From contig JAUHYI010000047.1 in the NCBI GenBank assembly GCA_030426385.1, positions 1 to 36,459 of the forward strand: 36,459 nucleotides of DNA. Direction: 5' to 3'. Below the pieces are notes generated by a model that was not told the origin of the DNA, did not search any database, and saw only the letters and a list, made by a program, of their open reading frames with translations. A program made the translations under genes and the position numbers. Origin of the DNA: Phycisphaerae bacterium (GTDB lineage: Bacteria > Planctomycetota > Phycisphaerae > Phycisphaerales > Phycisphaeraceae). Below are positions 26,277 through 34,405 of the stretch, piece after piece; within the stretch, counting starts at the first letter, position 1; each line of letters opens with the position of its first letter.

Positions 26277-26936
26277 CTACTCTCCTGAAGCGGCGGGCAC
26301 CCAGCCATGTTGTTGTGCGATGGGGAGAAGGTATTGACGCAATTGAACACGGGCGCGACTGGCACGTGATTTAACAGTGCCCTGTGGGATGTCGAGAATG
26401 TGGGCCGCATCAGCAACGGATAATTGCTCGACATCAACGAGTAGCAACACCCATCGCATGCTTTCAGGCAACGCGCGCAGTGCACTGGCGATCGTGTCGT
26501 TATCAAAGCGATTCATAAGCTCATCAGGGTTTTTCCAGTCGGTTTCATCGGACTGTGTGAGCGTGGACTCGGAGTTGGTATCGACAGGATCACGTGATAA
26601 GGCATCCAGCGATTGGGTAGAAACGCGGCGCGTGTTCGCGCGGTGGGTATCGATGTGCAAGCGACGGAGAATGGTAATGAGCCAGGCGTGCATGTTGGTG
26701 CCAGTTTGGAATGAATCGATATGGCGATAGGCCCGCAGCATGGTTTCCTGCACGAGGTCTTCGGCATCATGTGGGTTGTGAGTGAGCATCATGGCAGTAC
26801 GCAAAAGCGAAGGAAGCAGAGGCCAGGCATCCGTTTTGAAACGTGCCAATAGTTCACGTTGGTCACGCACGGACGAAGCGTGATCGGCCGGACTGGCATC
26901 CGAGGTTATGGAGTTGTCCGGGGATTGTTCGTTCAT
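26277..26936 (-). CDS. ECF-type RNA polymerase sigma factor
   Basis: The 219-residue protein has a sigma region 2 with DAEDLVQETMLRAYRHIDSF and NMHAWLITILRRLHIDT, and region 4 with LPESMRWVLLLVDVEQLSV followed by ILDIPQGTVKSRASRAR, the recognition helix. There is no region 1 or 3, as in group 4 (extracytoplasmic function) sigma factors. The ~25 N-terminal residues are Ser/Asp-rich and probably flexible. It is followed after 4 bp by the membrane anti-sigma-like gene. It is divergent from the metal-efflux operon, sharing a 142-bp region with a matched pair of ECF-type promoters. I infer that it controls itself and the efflux genes. ATG at 26936 has no clear Shine-Dalgarno sequence. Confidence 0.93.
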   Translation of the reverse strand: MNEQSPDNSITSDASPADHASSVRDQRELLARFKTDAWPLLPSLLRTAMMLTHNPHDAEDLVQETMLRAYRHIDSFQTGTNMHAWLITILRRLHIDTHRANTRRVSTQSLDALSRDPVDTNSESTLTQSDETDWKNPDELMNRFDNDTIASALRALPESMRWVLLLVDVEQLSVADAAHILDIPQGTVKSRASRARVQLRQYLLPIAQQHGWVPAASGE

Positions 26937-26955
26937 GCACGCGGTTACTTATATC

Positions 26956-26982
26956 AACGTCGGAACAGTGGCGGGCGGTTCC
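26956..26982 (-). promoter_or_regulatory. ECF-type promoter of the sigma gene (predicted)
   Basis: On the minus strand GGAACC (26982-26977) is followed after 17 bases by CGTT (26959-26956). This matches the general ECF pattern of an AAC-containing -35 and a CGT-containing -10. Transcription would start near 26950, about 13 bases before the sigma start codon. It mirrors the plus-strand promoter at 27028-27053. Confidence 0.6.
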
Positions 26983-27027
26983 AGGCTTTGTCAATTTTTA
27001 TAAAAAACAAGAAAAATGAAACCCGAT

Positions 27028-27053
27028 GGAACCAAATGCGGTGACTGATCGTT
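27028..27053 (+). promoter_or_regulatory. ECF-type promoter of the metal-efflux operon (predicted)
   Basis: GGAACC at 27028-27033 and CGTT at 27050-27053 are 16 bases apart, the same elements as in the opposite-facing copy at 26956-26982. Transcription would start near 27060, just upstream of the Shine-Dalgarno AAAGGA (27064-27069) of the lipoprotein gene at 27079. Confidence 0.6.
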
Positions 27054-27078
27054 TATGGCGATGAAAGGATGTGTAATT

Positions 27079-27408
27079 ATGACAGTTAAACGTGTACTGA
27101 CTCTGAGTGGGGTTATTGTAATGTCAGCGATGTTGGGATGTTCGGATGAACAGGAGGCTGTTGAGCTTGACGTGACGCAAGAATCGGCAGTGGCAAAAGC
27201 TGTGGCGGAATCAAAACCAATGGCCGACGGCTATCCAATTGATTATTGCGTGATTTCGAACGAAAAGTTAGGCGAGATGGGCGAACCAACATCGATAACC
27301 GTTGAGGGACGTGTGGTGAAATTGTGCTGTGCGTCGTGCGAGGCTGCGGTGCGTGAGGATCCGGCAAAATATCTGGCGATGTTGGATCAAGCCAATCCCG
27401 CAAAGTAA
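27079..27408 (+). CDS. YHS/TRASH-like metal-binding lipoprotein
   Basis: The 109-residue protein has a short basic N-terminus, a hydrophobic stretch and a lipobox SAMLGC with Cys 21 as the lipidated residue, so it should be anchored on the outer face of a membrane. The mature part contains IDYCVISNEKLG (Cys 57) and VVKLCCASCEAAVREDPAKYL (Cys 83, 84, 87). This layout resembles YHS/TRASH heavy-metal-binding domains that end in a DPxKYL-like helix. A periplasmic copper-binding or chaperone role is inferred from the motif and from its place as first gene of the efflux operon. I chose ATG 27079 for AAAGGA 9 bases upstream. An ATG at 27055 would add 8 residues. The next gene starts 2 bp after the stop. 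Confidence 0.8.
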   Translation: MTVKRVLTLSGVIVMSAMLGCSDEQEAVELDVTQESAVAKAVAESKPMADGYPIDYCVISNEKLGEMGEPTSITVEGRVVKLCCASCEAAVREDPAKYLAMLDQANPAK

Positions 27409-27410
27409 AC

Positions 27411-29030
27411 ATGATGAAACGAATCCAGCCTGTTTGGGGATATAGGTGGTTATACCAGCGGCGATCGCGGTGCTTTGCTGTGGCTGTGGCTGTGCCCAGT
27501 GTGTTGAGCAAAGATTGCGTGTGTATCGTGATGGGCATTGCATGGTTGTGCGTGGCCACAGGCATAGCGAGCATGGGAGGGTGTGCATCTGGAGATCCAT
27601 TTGTGGATTGGACGGATCACGATCTGGCCCGGGAGGTCGCCATGTTCCATGACCGTGATCATGATAATAAACAGGATCGTCATCACGATACACAAGCGAA
27701 AGCGAAAGCCAGCAACGTGCGAGCATGGGGGCCACAACGTGATGTTCAAAAACGCGATGGCGATCACGTGAATGATGGCATGAGTGTTGATGTTGTGGCT
27801 CATGTTGAACACGCGGATGTGGAAGGCTGGGTTGGCCAAGCGATGGCATCCAATGCAGAGATTCGTGCGGCGAGGCAACGTGTTGAGCGGATGCGTGAAC
27901 GTGTGGCCCAGGTGATCGGGCTGGCCGACCCGATGGTTTCGTTGACATTTGGTGATCTGGCACAGACAGCCACGGGTCAGGTGGAGTACATGGTAGGTGT
28001 GCAACAAGCGTTACCATTTCCGGGCACGCTCGATGCGCGGGCAGAGGTGGCACGTCAAGAAATTCTGGTAGCGATATGCGAATTGGAAGCCACGATCAAT
28101 CGCGTGTCGGGTGATGTTCGTCGGACCTATTGGTCGTATGTTGGCATTGGTGGCGAAATCAATATTTTGGCTAAAAACAAGGCGTTTTTGCAACAAATTG
28201 AATCTGTGGTGAATAGTCGCGTCCGTGTGGGCCAATCGAATCAGGCTGATTTATTACGCGTGGGCCGGGAGTTGGTGGCCTTGGAAAATCGCATATCCAC
28301 CTTGCAGCGACGACAACGCACAGCCGGTGCGATGTTGGCCCGCTTGCTGGGTAAACCGATTCCTGCTTCGTCATTGGAAGCAATAGCGCACGGTGCAGAC
28401 TCGGATCATGATTATGAATCGACGTTACCGTTTCTGGATGTTGATACGCTGCACACGCGTGCTGATGAACACAATGCACGCGTAAAAATCGCCAAGGCAC
28501 AGGCAGCAACGTATCGCTATCGACTGGCATTGGCTAAGCGGGATCGCTTGCCGGATTTTACGGTGGGGTTGCAATACGGCGCGGTCGACGAGGACGGCGT
28601 GTCGCCGGTGTCGAACGGACACGATCAAGTGGCGGGAACGATCGGCATAACGATTCCGTTGTGGTCAGGCAAGTACGATGCGGCGGAGCGTGAAGCAGTG
28701 CGGGGGATGGGTGAAGCGGTGGCCCGTGTGCGAATGGCGCAAGATCAGATAGCTTTTGAAATCGATGATGCATTGGGACGTCTGGATACGCATGCGAAAA
28801 TTTTGCAACGCTTGCGTGAGCAAATGATGCCCGATGCCCAACAGATTATTGATATCACTTTGTCCGCCTATCGCACGGGCGAAACGGACTTTTTGCAATT
28901 GATCGAAGATTGGCAAGTGTTGCTGGATGATCAATTGCAGGCAATTCAGATCGTGACGGAATTGCGTCGGGCCATGGTTGATCTTCGCGAAACGGTTGGC
29001 GATTGGCATCTAGCTCAGGAGGGGATGTGA
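27411..29030 (+). CDS. CusC/TolC-like outer-membrane efflux lipoprotein
   Basis: This is the outer-membrane channel of a tripartite RND metal exporter. The 539-residue protein has an unusually long, Arg-rich N-terminus, a hydrophobic segment and a lipobox IASMGGC (Cys 58). A His/Asp-rich linker follows (several HD and HH pairs, residues ~69-125). Two TolC-type repeats then follow, with characteristic VQQALPFPGTLDARAEVARQ in the first and ITIPLWSGKYDAAEREAVR in the second, plus long helices (RQRVERMRERV, RVRVGQSNQADLLRVGREL). The His-rich linker is not part of the usual family and could bind metal. The start is uncertain: ATG 27411 is 2 bp after the lipoprotein gene, but ATG 27531 (residue 41) would give a more normal signal peptide. 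Its stop overlaps the next start (TGATG). Confidence 0.88.
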   Translation: MMKRIQPVWGYRWLYQRRSRCFAVAVAVPSVLSKDCVCIVMGIAWLCVATGIASMGGCASGDPFVDWTDHDLAREVAMFHDRDHDNKQDRHHDTQAKAKASNVRAWGPQRDVQKRDGDHVNDGMSVDVVAHVEHADVEGWVGQAMASNAEIRAARQRVERMRERVAQVIGLADPMVSLTFGDLAQTATGQVEYMVGVQQALPFPGTLDARAEVARQEILVAICELEATINRVSGDVRRTYWSYVGIGGEINILAKNKAFLQQIESVVNSRVRVGQSNQADLLRVGRELVALENRISTLQRRQRTAGAMLARLLGKPIPASSLEAIAHGADSDHDYESTLPFLDVDTLHTRADEHNARVKIAKAQAATYRYRLALAKRDRLPDFTVGLQYGAVDEDGVSPVSNGHDQVAGTIGITIPLWSGKYDAAEREAVRGMGEAVARVRMAQDQIAFEIDDALGRLDTHAKILQRLREQMMPDAQQIIDITLSAYRTGETDFLQLIEDWQVLLDDQLQAIQIVTELRRAMVDLRETVGDWHLAQEGM

Positions 29031-30631
29031 TGGCAAAACGATGGGCAGTACATTGGAAGCAATGGCAGGAAACATTGCACCGTTATATCCGGGTTGCGGG
29101 CGTGGCCGTTTTGTTTCTGGTGGCATTTATGGTGGGGAGGTATTGGGCAAATGATGAGGTCCATGAAGTGCCAAGCAATTCTGCGTCCGAAGTGACCACA
29201 GGCAGGGAAGCGAATCATGACGAAATTCATAAGCCCGTAGCATACACCTGTCCCATGCATCCACATGTACGCATGCCTGACGCAGACGACAAATGCCCGA
29301 TTTGTTTTATGAGTTTGGTGCCAGTACCTGATGCCAATCGCGTGGGGAACAATAGTTCGGCTGTCAATATTGATCGAGCCGTGATGTTATCCGAATCAGC
29401 AATGGCGTTGATCAAAGTCCAAACCGTACCGGTAATTCGACGAGCGATTCAACATCGCGTGGCCATGGTTGGAAAAATCGAATACGACGAAACACGGTTG
29501 GCCTACATCACGGCCTATGCCAAGGGACGTTTGGATCGGCTATACGTGGATTACACAGGAATCACCGTGCGGGCAGGCGATCATCTGGCGGAAATTTACA
29601 GCCCGGATTTGTTGGTGGCTATGCAGGAATTGGTTGAAGCCAAACGCATGGATGATCGTTTGTCGGGTTCGGCTCAGCGCGTGGGTAGTAACAATCGCAG
29701 TGGTGTTGACTTGTTTGATGCGAAGCGATCGATCGTGGCATCAACGCGAGACCGCTTGCGATTAATGGGATTGACCGATGACCAAATCAATGCCGCGGAA
29801 CACGATGGCGTGGTGAATGATCACATGACACTGTTCGCGCCAATTGGCGGGGTGGTCATCGAAAAACACGCGAAGGTCGGCAGCTATGTCGCAGTGGGTG
29901 ATCGGATTTTTACGATTGCAGATCTGTCACAGGTATGGGTGGTGTTGGAGGCATACGAAACTGACCTGCCCTGGCTGCGATACGGCCAGTCGGTGACGTT
30001 TACAACGCAGGCCTATGGCGATGAATTATTCCACGGCAAAATAGCGTTTATTGATTCGGTGTTTGATGAGAAAAAACGAACCGTGCGCGTTCGAGTCAAT
30101 GTTGAAAACACATCTGGACGTTTGCGTCCGGGGATGTTTGTACGGGCCAACGTGATGTCAAGTTCAACCGACATCGGGTTAGGCATAGCCCCTGGCATGG
30201 CTGGCAAATGGGTTGCACCGATGCATCCGGAAATCGTGCGCGATGAGCCTGGCGATTGTCCGGTTTGTGGAATGGCATTGGTCCGTGCCGAAGATTTGGG
30301 GTATGGCTCAAGCAGCAACCAGCAAGAAAAGCAATATGGGCAACAGAGATTGCCTTTGGTTATTCCCGAATCTGCGGTTTTGCGGACCGGCGAACGCGGC
30401 GTGGTTTATGTCATGACGACGATGGAACAAGGAGCGAAATTTGAAGGGCGCGAAATAACCTTAGGAGCGCACGGCGAAGGCTTTTTTGTGGTGCGATCAG
30501 GATTGTCTGAGGGTGAACAAGTGGTAACGCGCGGAAATTTTCAGATTGACAGTGCCCTGCAGATTCAATCAAAGCCGAGCATGATGAATCCCGACCGATT
30601 CAATGAACCCAGCGGATATCACCATGAATGA
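29030..30631 (+). CDS. cusB: CusB-like periplasmic adaptor with two heavy-metal-binding motifs
   Basis: This membrane fusion protein joins the inner-membrane RND pump to the outer-membrane channel. The 533 residues begin with a membrane anchor (~21-38). A heavy-metal-binding motif follows, YTCPMHPHVRMPDADDKCPI continuing CFMSLVP (residues ~72-98). Then come the adaptor domains, including GRLDRLYVDYTGITVRAGD and VQTVPVIRRAIQHR, lipoyl/hairpin parts (LAEIYSPDLLVAMQEL) and beta-barrel (VWVVLEAYETDLPWLRYGQ). A second motif, WVAPMHPEIVRDEPGDCPVC followed by GMALVRAEDLGYG, sits near residues 392-424 within the C-terminal part. It lacks the first Cys (Ala instead). The start ATG 29030 overlaps the TolC stop by one base and has AGGAGGGG at 29018-29024. 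It ends 8 bases inside the cusA start region. Confidence 0.93.
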   Translation: MAKRWAVHWKQWQETLHRYIRVAGVAVLFLVAFMVGRYWANDEVHEVPSNSASEVTTGREANHDEIHKPVAYTCPMHPHVRMPDADDKCPICFMSLVPVPDANRVGNNSSAVNIDRAVMLSESAMALIKVQTVPVIRRAIQHRVAMVGKIEYDETRLAYITAYAKGRLDRLYVDYTGITVRAGDHLAEIYSPDLLVAMQELVEAKRMDDRLSGSAQRVGSNNRSGVDLFDAKRSIVASTRDRLRLMGLTDDQINAAEHDGVVNDHMTLFAPIGGVVIEKHAKVGSYVAVGDRIFTIADLSQVWVVLEAYETDLPWLRYGQSVTFTTQAYGDELFHGKIAFIDSVFDEKKRTVRVRVNVENTSGRLRPGMFVRANVMSSSTDIGLGIAPGMAGKWVAPMHPEIVRDEPGDCPVCGMALVRAEDLGYGSSSNQQEKQYGQQRLPLVIPESAVLRTGERGVVYVMTTMEQGAKFEGREITLGAHGEGFFVVRSGLSEGEQVVTRGNFQIDSALQIQSKPSMMNPDRFNEPSGYHHE

Positions 30632-33600
30632 CGCCGGGCCGATGAATCTACTTGATCGTGTGATGCGATTTTGTTTGCACCAGAAACTGGTAGTGCTAAT
30701 CATCGCGGCGATGCTGTTGGTGTGGGGCGTGATCGTGGCTCCGTTTGATTGGCATGTGAACTGGTTGCCGCGCGATCCTGTGCCGGTGGATGCCATCCCC
30801 GATCTTGGCGAGAATCAGCAGATTGTGTTTACAGAATGGATGGGCCGTAGTCCGCAGGATATTGAAGATCAAGTGACCTACCCATTGACGGTTGCTTTGC
30901 AAGGCGTGCCTGGCGTTCGAACGATCCGCAGTTTTTCGTATTTTGGTTTTTCGTCGATCTATGTTGTGTTTGAAGATGGCGTTGATTTCTATGGATCACG
31001 CAGTCGAATACTGGAAAAATTATCAAGTTTGCCACGCGGCACATTGCCCGCCGAGGTGCAACCAACGCTTGGGCCAGATGCGACAGGACTGGGGCAGGTT
31101 TTCTGGTACACCCTGGAAGGACGCGATCCTGATGGCCAACCCATAGGCGGCTGGGATCTCGATGAGATTCGCGCAGTTCAGGACTACAACGTGCGCTATA
31201 CCTTGGCGGGAATTTCGGGTGTGGCTGAGGTCGCATCAGTCGGCGGATTTGTCCGCGAATATCAGGTTGATCTCGATCCGGCTGCGATGCGCGCAGCGGG
31301 GGTCACACTGGCCCAGGTTTATAAGGCCATTCAGCGATCCAATCTCGATGTGTCAGCTGGCTCGATCGAAGAAAATCATGTCGAGTATTTGATTCGCGGA
31401 TTAGGTTTTATCAAAAGCCTGGATGATCTTCGCTCGGTGGTTGTGGTCGAGCGGGAAAACACACCGATTACCATTGCACAGATTGGTACAGTCGCGTTGG
31501 GACCTGCACCACGCCGTGGTGTGCTGGATAAAAATGGTGCCGAAGCGGTGGGGGGTGTGGTAACCGCACGGTTTGGTGAGAATCCATTGGCGGCCATCCA
31601 GCGTATACACGCCATGATTGAGGAAGTGTCACCAGGGTTGCCACGAAAGATTGTCATTGACTGGTCGCAGGTTGATCATGACAAAGTTATGGATTTTGCC
31701 GAACAATATGGCATCGAACCATTCATCGATTCGGCGCAATTTCATCTCAATTATGCGGCATGGTTGGGTTGGTTGGATAGCGTGACACGCGATCGGTGGC
31801 CGACATGGATAACGACAAGCCAGTTAACCCTGGTGCCATTTTATGATCGTAGTGAGTTAATTGGCGAAACGTTGGACACGCTGAGTAATGCGCTGTTTCA
31901 ACAGGTGCTGGTGACGATGATCGTCGTGATCGTGATGATGATGCATTGGCGCGGCAGTTTGTTGGTCAGTGCAATGATGCCTGTGGCGGTGTTGCTGACA
32001 TTCGTGGGGATGAAATACGTCGGCGTGGATGCAAATGTGGTGGCCTTGGCAGGAATTGCGATTGCTATTGGCACGGTGGTGGATGTGGGCATTGTGTTGA
32101 CTGAAAATGCGATGACTCATTTACAGAATGCCGATCAACACGCACGACGTATTGATGTGATTTGGGGCGCATGCCGCGAAGTCAGTGGCGCGGTGTTGGC
32201 ATCGGTACTGACAACCGTAATTGGGTTCTTGCCCGTATTTACCATGGTGGGCCGTGAAGGAAAACTTTTTCAGCCGTTGGCATATACCAAAACGTTTGTA
32301 TTGATTGCATCGGTTGTTGTGGCGTTGACCCTGTTGCCCGTGATGATTTATGCGGTCATGGGGAGCAAATCCAAACCTATTTCCACCAAACCTGAATCCT
32401 CGCGATTCAGATTGTTTTTCCCGATAAAAACAGCAAAAAAATGGCGTGTTAGTGTCAGTCTGCTATTGGCGTTATCTGTGGGATGGATTCTGGCAACACA
32501 GTGGCAACCACTCGGACAAGGCCGAACATTAGCGATCAATTTTTTGTTTGTCGTGATGATGGTAGGCGGATTGCTGGCTGGATTTTACATCTTCGCAAGA
32601 ATGTATGAAACAATTTTACGCTGGACCCTGGGTCATAAAATTTTGTTCCTGTCAATGCCTGTTTGTATCGTGGTATTTGGACTTTCAATCTGGTTGGGAT
32701 GGGGAACACTGACTGGCTGGATGCCCGAGGTGATCAAACGCACCGTCGCATGGCAAAAGGCGCACGACTCCTTTCCAGGTTTAGGACGTGAGTTTATGCC
32801 TGCGTTGGATGAAGGCACGTTCTTGTTCATGCCGAGTTTAATGCCACATGCTTCAATAGGGCAGGCGACCCAAACATTACAGCAACTCGACGCGGCGATC
32901 CGCACCATTCCCGAGATTGATCAGGTGGTTGGAAAAATTGGTCGGGCTGATACTTCACTTGACCCTGCGCCGATTTCAATGGTGGAAACGATTGTTCACT
33001 ATCTACCTGAATACCAGCTATCAGATGAAGGTGAGCGCGTTCGCCAGTGGCGTGATCACATTCGTAGTCCGGATGATATTTGGCGTGAGATTGAAACGGT
33101 GACACAGATTCCCGGAGTGACCGGCGTTTCAAAATTACAGCCCATTGAAACGCGTTTGATCATGCTGCAAACCGGTATGCGTGCATCCATGGGGATTAAG
33201 ATTCGTGGCCCGGATTTAACCACCATCGAATCGTTTGGATTCGATGTGGAACAAATTTTGCGAAAGACCGCAGGTGTAGCACATGGCTCGGTAAACGCTG
33301 ATCGAATTGTGGGAACACCCTACCTGGAAATTGATATTGATAGGCAGGCCATCAGCCGACTTGGAATCAATATCGCGGATGTGCAGCAAGTGATTGAGGT
33401 TGCCATTGGTGGTCGTCATGTGACGACAACGGTGGAAGGGCGAGAGCGTTTTTCGGTTCGAGTGCGCTACATGCGTGAATTACGCGATTCCATGGAAGCA
33501 TTAGATCACGTGGTGGTCAGTTCCGCAGATAGCTCCCAACATGTACCACTATCGCAAGTGGCCACGGTGCGATATGAACGTGGGCCACGGATGATAAAAA

Positions 33601-34364
33601 GTGAAGATGCTTTCTTGACGGGCTATGTCACGTTTGGTGGCGATTCCGATTTTTTCGAAAGTGAAGTCATTGCCAATGCGCGAGCCAGTATCGATAGCGC
33701 AATTCGTGATGGCGCACTGACTGTGCCTGCGGGAATCAGTTTTCGTTTTACCGGCAGTTTTGAAAATCAAGCACGTGCTATGAAAACCTTGATGGTGGTA
33801 TTACCCGTGTCACTGCTTCTTATTTTTATAATTTTGTATTTTCAATTCGGACGGGTATCGGTGGCCCTGATTGTATTTTCAAGTGTAGCGGTCGCATGGA
33901 GTGGTGGTTTTCTATTGATCTGGGCGTACAACCAACCGTGGTTTTTAAATTTCGAATTGTTCGGGGCCAACATGCGTGACGTGTTTCATGTCGGCCCAAT
34001 TAAATTGAGTGTCGCGGTGTGGGTTGGTTTTTTAGCCTTGTTCGGTATCGCCACAGACGATGGCGTGATCATGGCCACCTACTTATCGCAACGTTTTACC
34101 AAAGATAAACCAAGCGACCATATGCAGATTCGTGAAGTGACAGTGCAAGCCGGGTTACGACGAATTCGTCCGTGTTTGATGACCACAGCCACGACAATTC
34201 TGGCATTGCTGCCTGTGTTAACCGCCAGCGGTCGTGGGGCAGACATCATGTTGCCCATGGCTTTACCAAGTGTCGGCGGTATGGCCATTGCCATGATCAC
34301 CATGTTTGTGGTGCCAGTGTTGTATTGCGCGTTATACGAATGGCATGTGGCAAAGAACGTTTAA
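30624..34364 (+). CDS. cusA: CusA/CzcA-like heavy-metal RND efflux pump
   Basis: This is a proton-driven inner-membrane pump of the heavy-metal efflux RND family, exporting metal ions through CusB and the outer channel. The ~1246 residues exceed the usual ~1040. Signatures are DAIPDLGENQQIVFTEW, SFSYFGFSSIYVVFEDG, PTLGPDATGLGQVFWY, the helix motif GTVVDVGIVLTENAMTHL, REFMPALDEGTFLFMPSLMP and TGMRASMGIKIRGP (Met residues where CusA binds Cu/Ag), and GIATDDGVIMATYLSQR. Extra material: ~50 residues before LTLVPFYDRSELI, and a two-helix segment after the first membrane block (SVSLLLALSVGWILATQW and AINFLFVVMMVGGLLAGF). Starts at 30603, 30624 and 30642 are all in frame. None has a strong ribosome-binding site. 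Copper or silver is the likely substrate, but zinc, cobalt and nickel are not excluded. Confidence 0.93.
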   Translation: MNDAGPMNLLDRVMRFCLHQKLVVLIIAAMLLVWGVIVAPFDWHVNWLPRDPVPVDAIPDLGENQQIVFTEWMGRSPQDIEDQVTYPLTVALQGVPGVRTIRSFSYFGFSSIYVVFEDGVDFYGSRSRILEKLSSLPRGTLPAEVQPTLGPDATGLGQVFWYTLEGRDPDGQPIGGWDLDEIRAVQDYNVRYTLAGISGVAEVASVGGFVREYQVDLDPAAMRAAGVTLAQVYKAIQRSNLDVSAGSIEENHVEYLIRGLGFIKSLDDLRSVVVVERENTPITIAQIGTVALGPAPRRGVLDKNGAEAVGGVVTARFGENPLAAIQRIHAMIEEVSPGLPRKIVIDWSQVDHDKVMDFAEQYGIEPFIDSAQFHLNYAAWLGWLDSVTRDRWPTWITTSQLTLVPFYDRSELIGETLDTLSNALFQQVLVTMIVVIVMMMHWRGSLLVSAMMPVAVLLTFVGMKYVGVDANVVALAGIAIAIGTVVDVGIVLTENAMTHLQNADQHARRIDVIWGACREVSGAVLASVLTTVIGFLPVFTMVGREGKLFQPLAYTKTFVLIASVVVALTLLPVMIYAVMGSKSKPISTKPESSRFRLFFPIKTAKKWRVSVSLLLALSVGWILATQWQPLGQGRTLAINFLFVVMMVGGLLAGFYIFARMYETILRWTLGHKILFLSMPVCIVVFGLSIWLGWGTLTGWMPEVIKRTVAWQKAHDSFPGLGREFMPALDEGTFLFMPSLMPHASIGQATQTLQQLDAAIRTIPEIDQVVGKIGRADTSLDPAPISMVETIVHYLPEYQLSDEGERVRQWRDHIRSPDDIWREIETVTQIPGVTGVSKLQPIETRLIMLQTGMRASMGIKIRGPDLTTIESFGFDVEQILRKTAGVAHGSVNADRIVGTPYLEIDIDRQAISRLGINIADVQQVIEVAIGGRHVTTTVEGRERFSVRVRYMRELRDSMEALDHVVVSSADSSQHVPLSQVATVRYERGPRMIKSEDAFLTGYVTFGGDSDFFESEVIANARASIDSAIRDGALTVPAGISFRFTGSFENQARAMKTLMVVLPVSLLLIFIILYFQFGRVSVALIVFSSVAVAWSGGFLLIWAYNQPWFLNFELFGANMRDVFHVGPIKLSVAVWVGFLALFGIATDDGVIMATYLSQRFTKDKPSDHMQIREVTVQAGLRRIRPCLMTTATTILALLPVLTASGRGADIMLPMALPSVGGMAIAMITMFVVPVLYCALYEWHVAKNV

Positions 34365-34405
34365 ACAGATGCAAATGCTCACATCACTGATCAGCCAAGT
34401 GCATG

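Noticed and set aside
26962-26966. Extra plus-strand GGAAC as a third ECF promoter
   Set aside because: No CGT-type -10 lies 15-18 bases downstream. It forms an inverted repeat with the minus-strand -35 and may be chance or an accessory site.
27268-28053. 261-codon minus-strand frame across the lipoprotein and channel genes
   Set aside because: It crosses two well-supported plus-strand genes and consists of Pro/His/Ser-rich sequence typical of antisense shadow frames.
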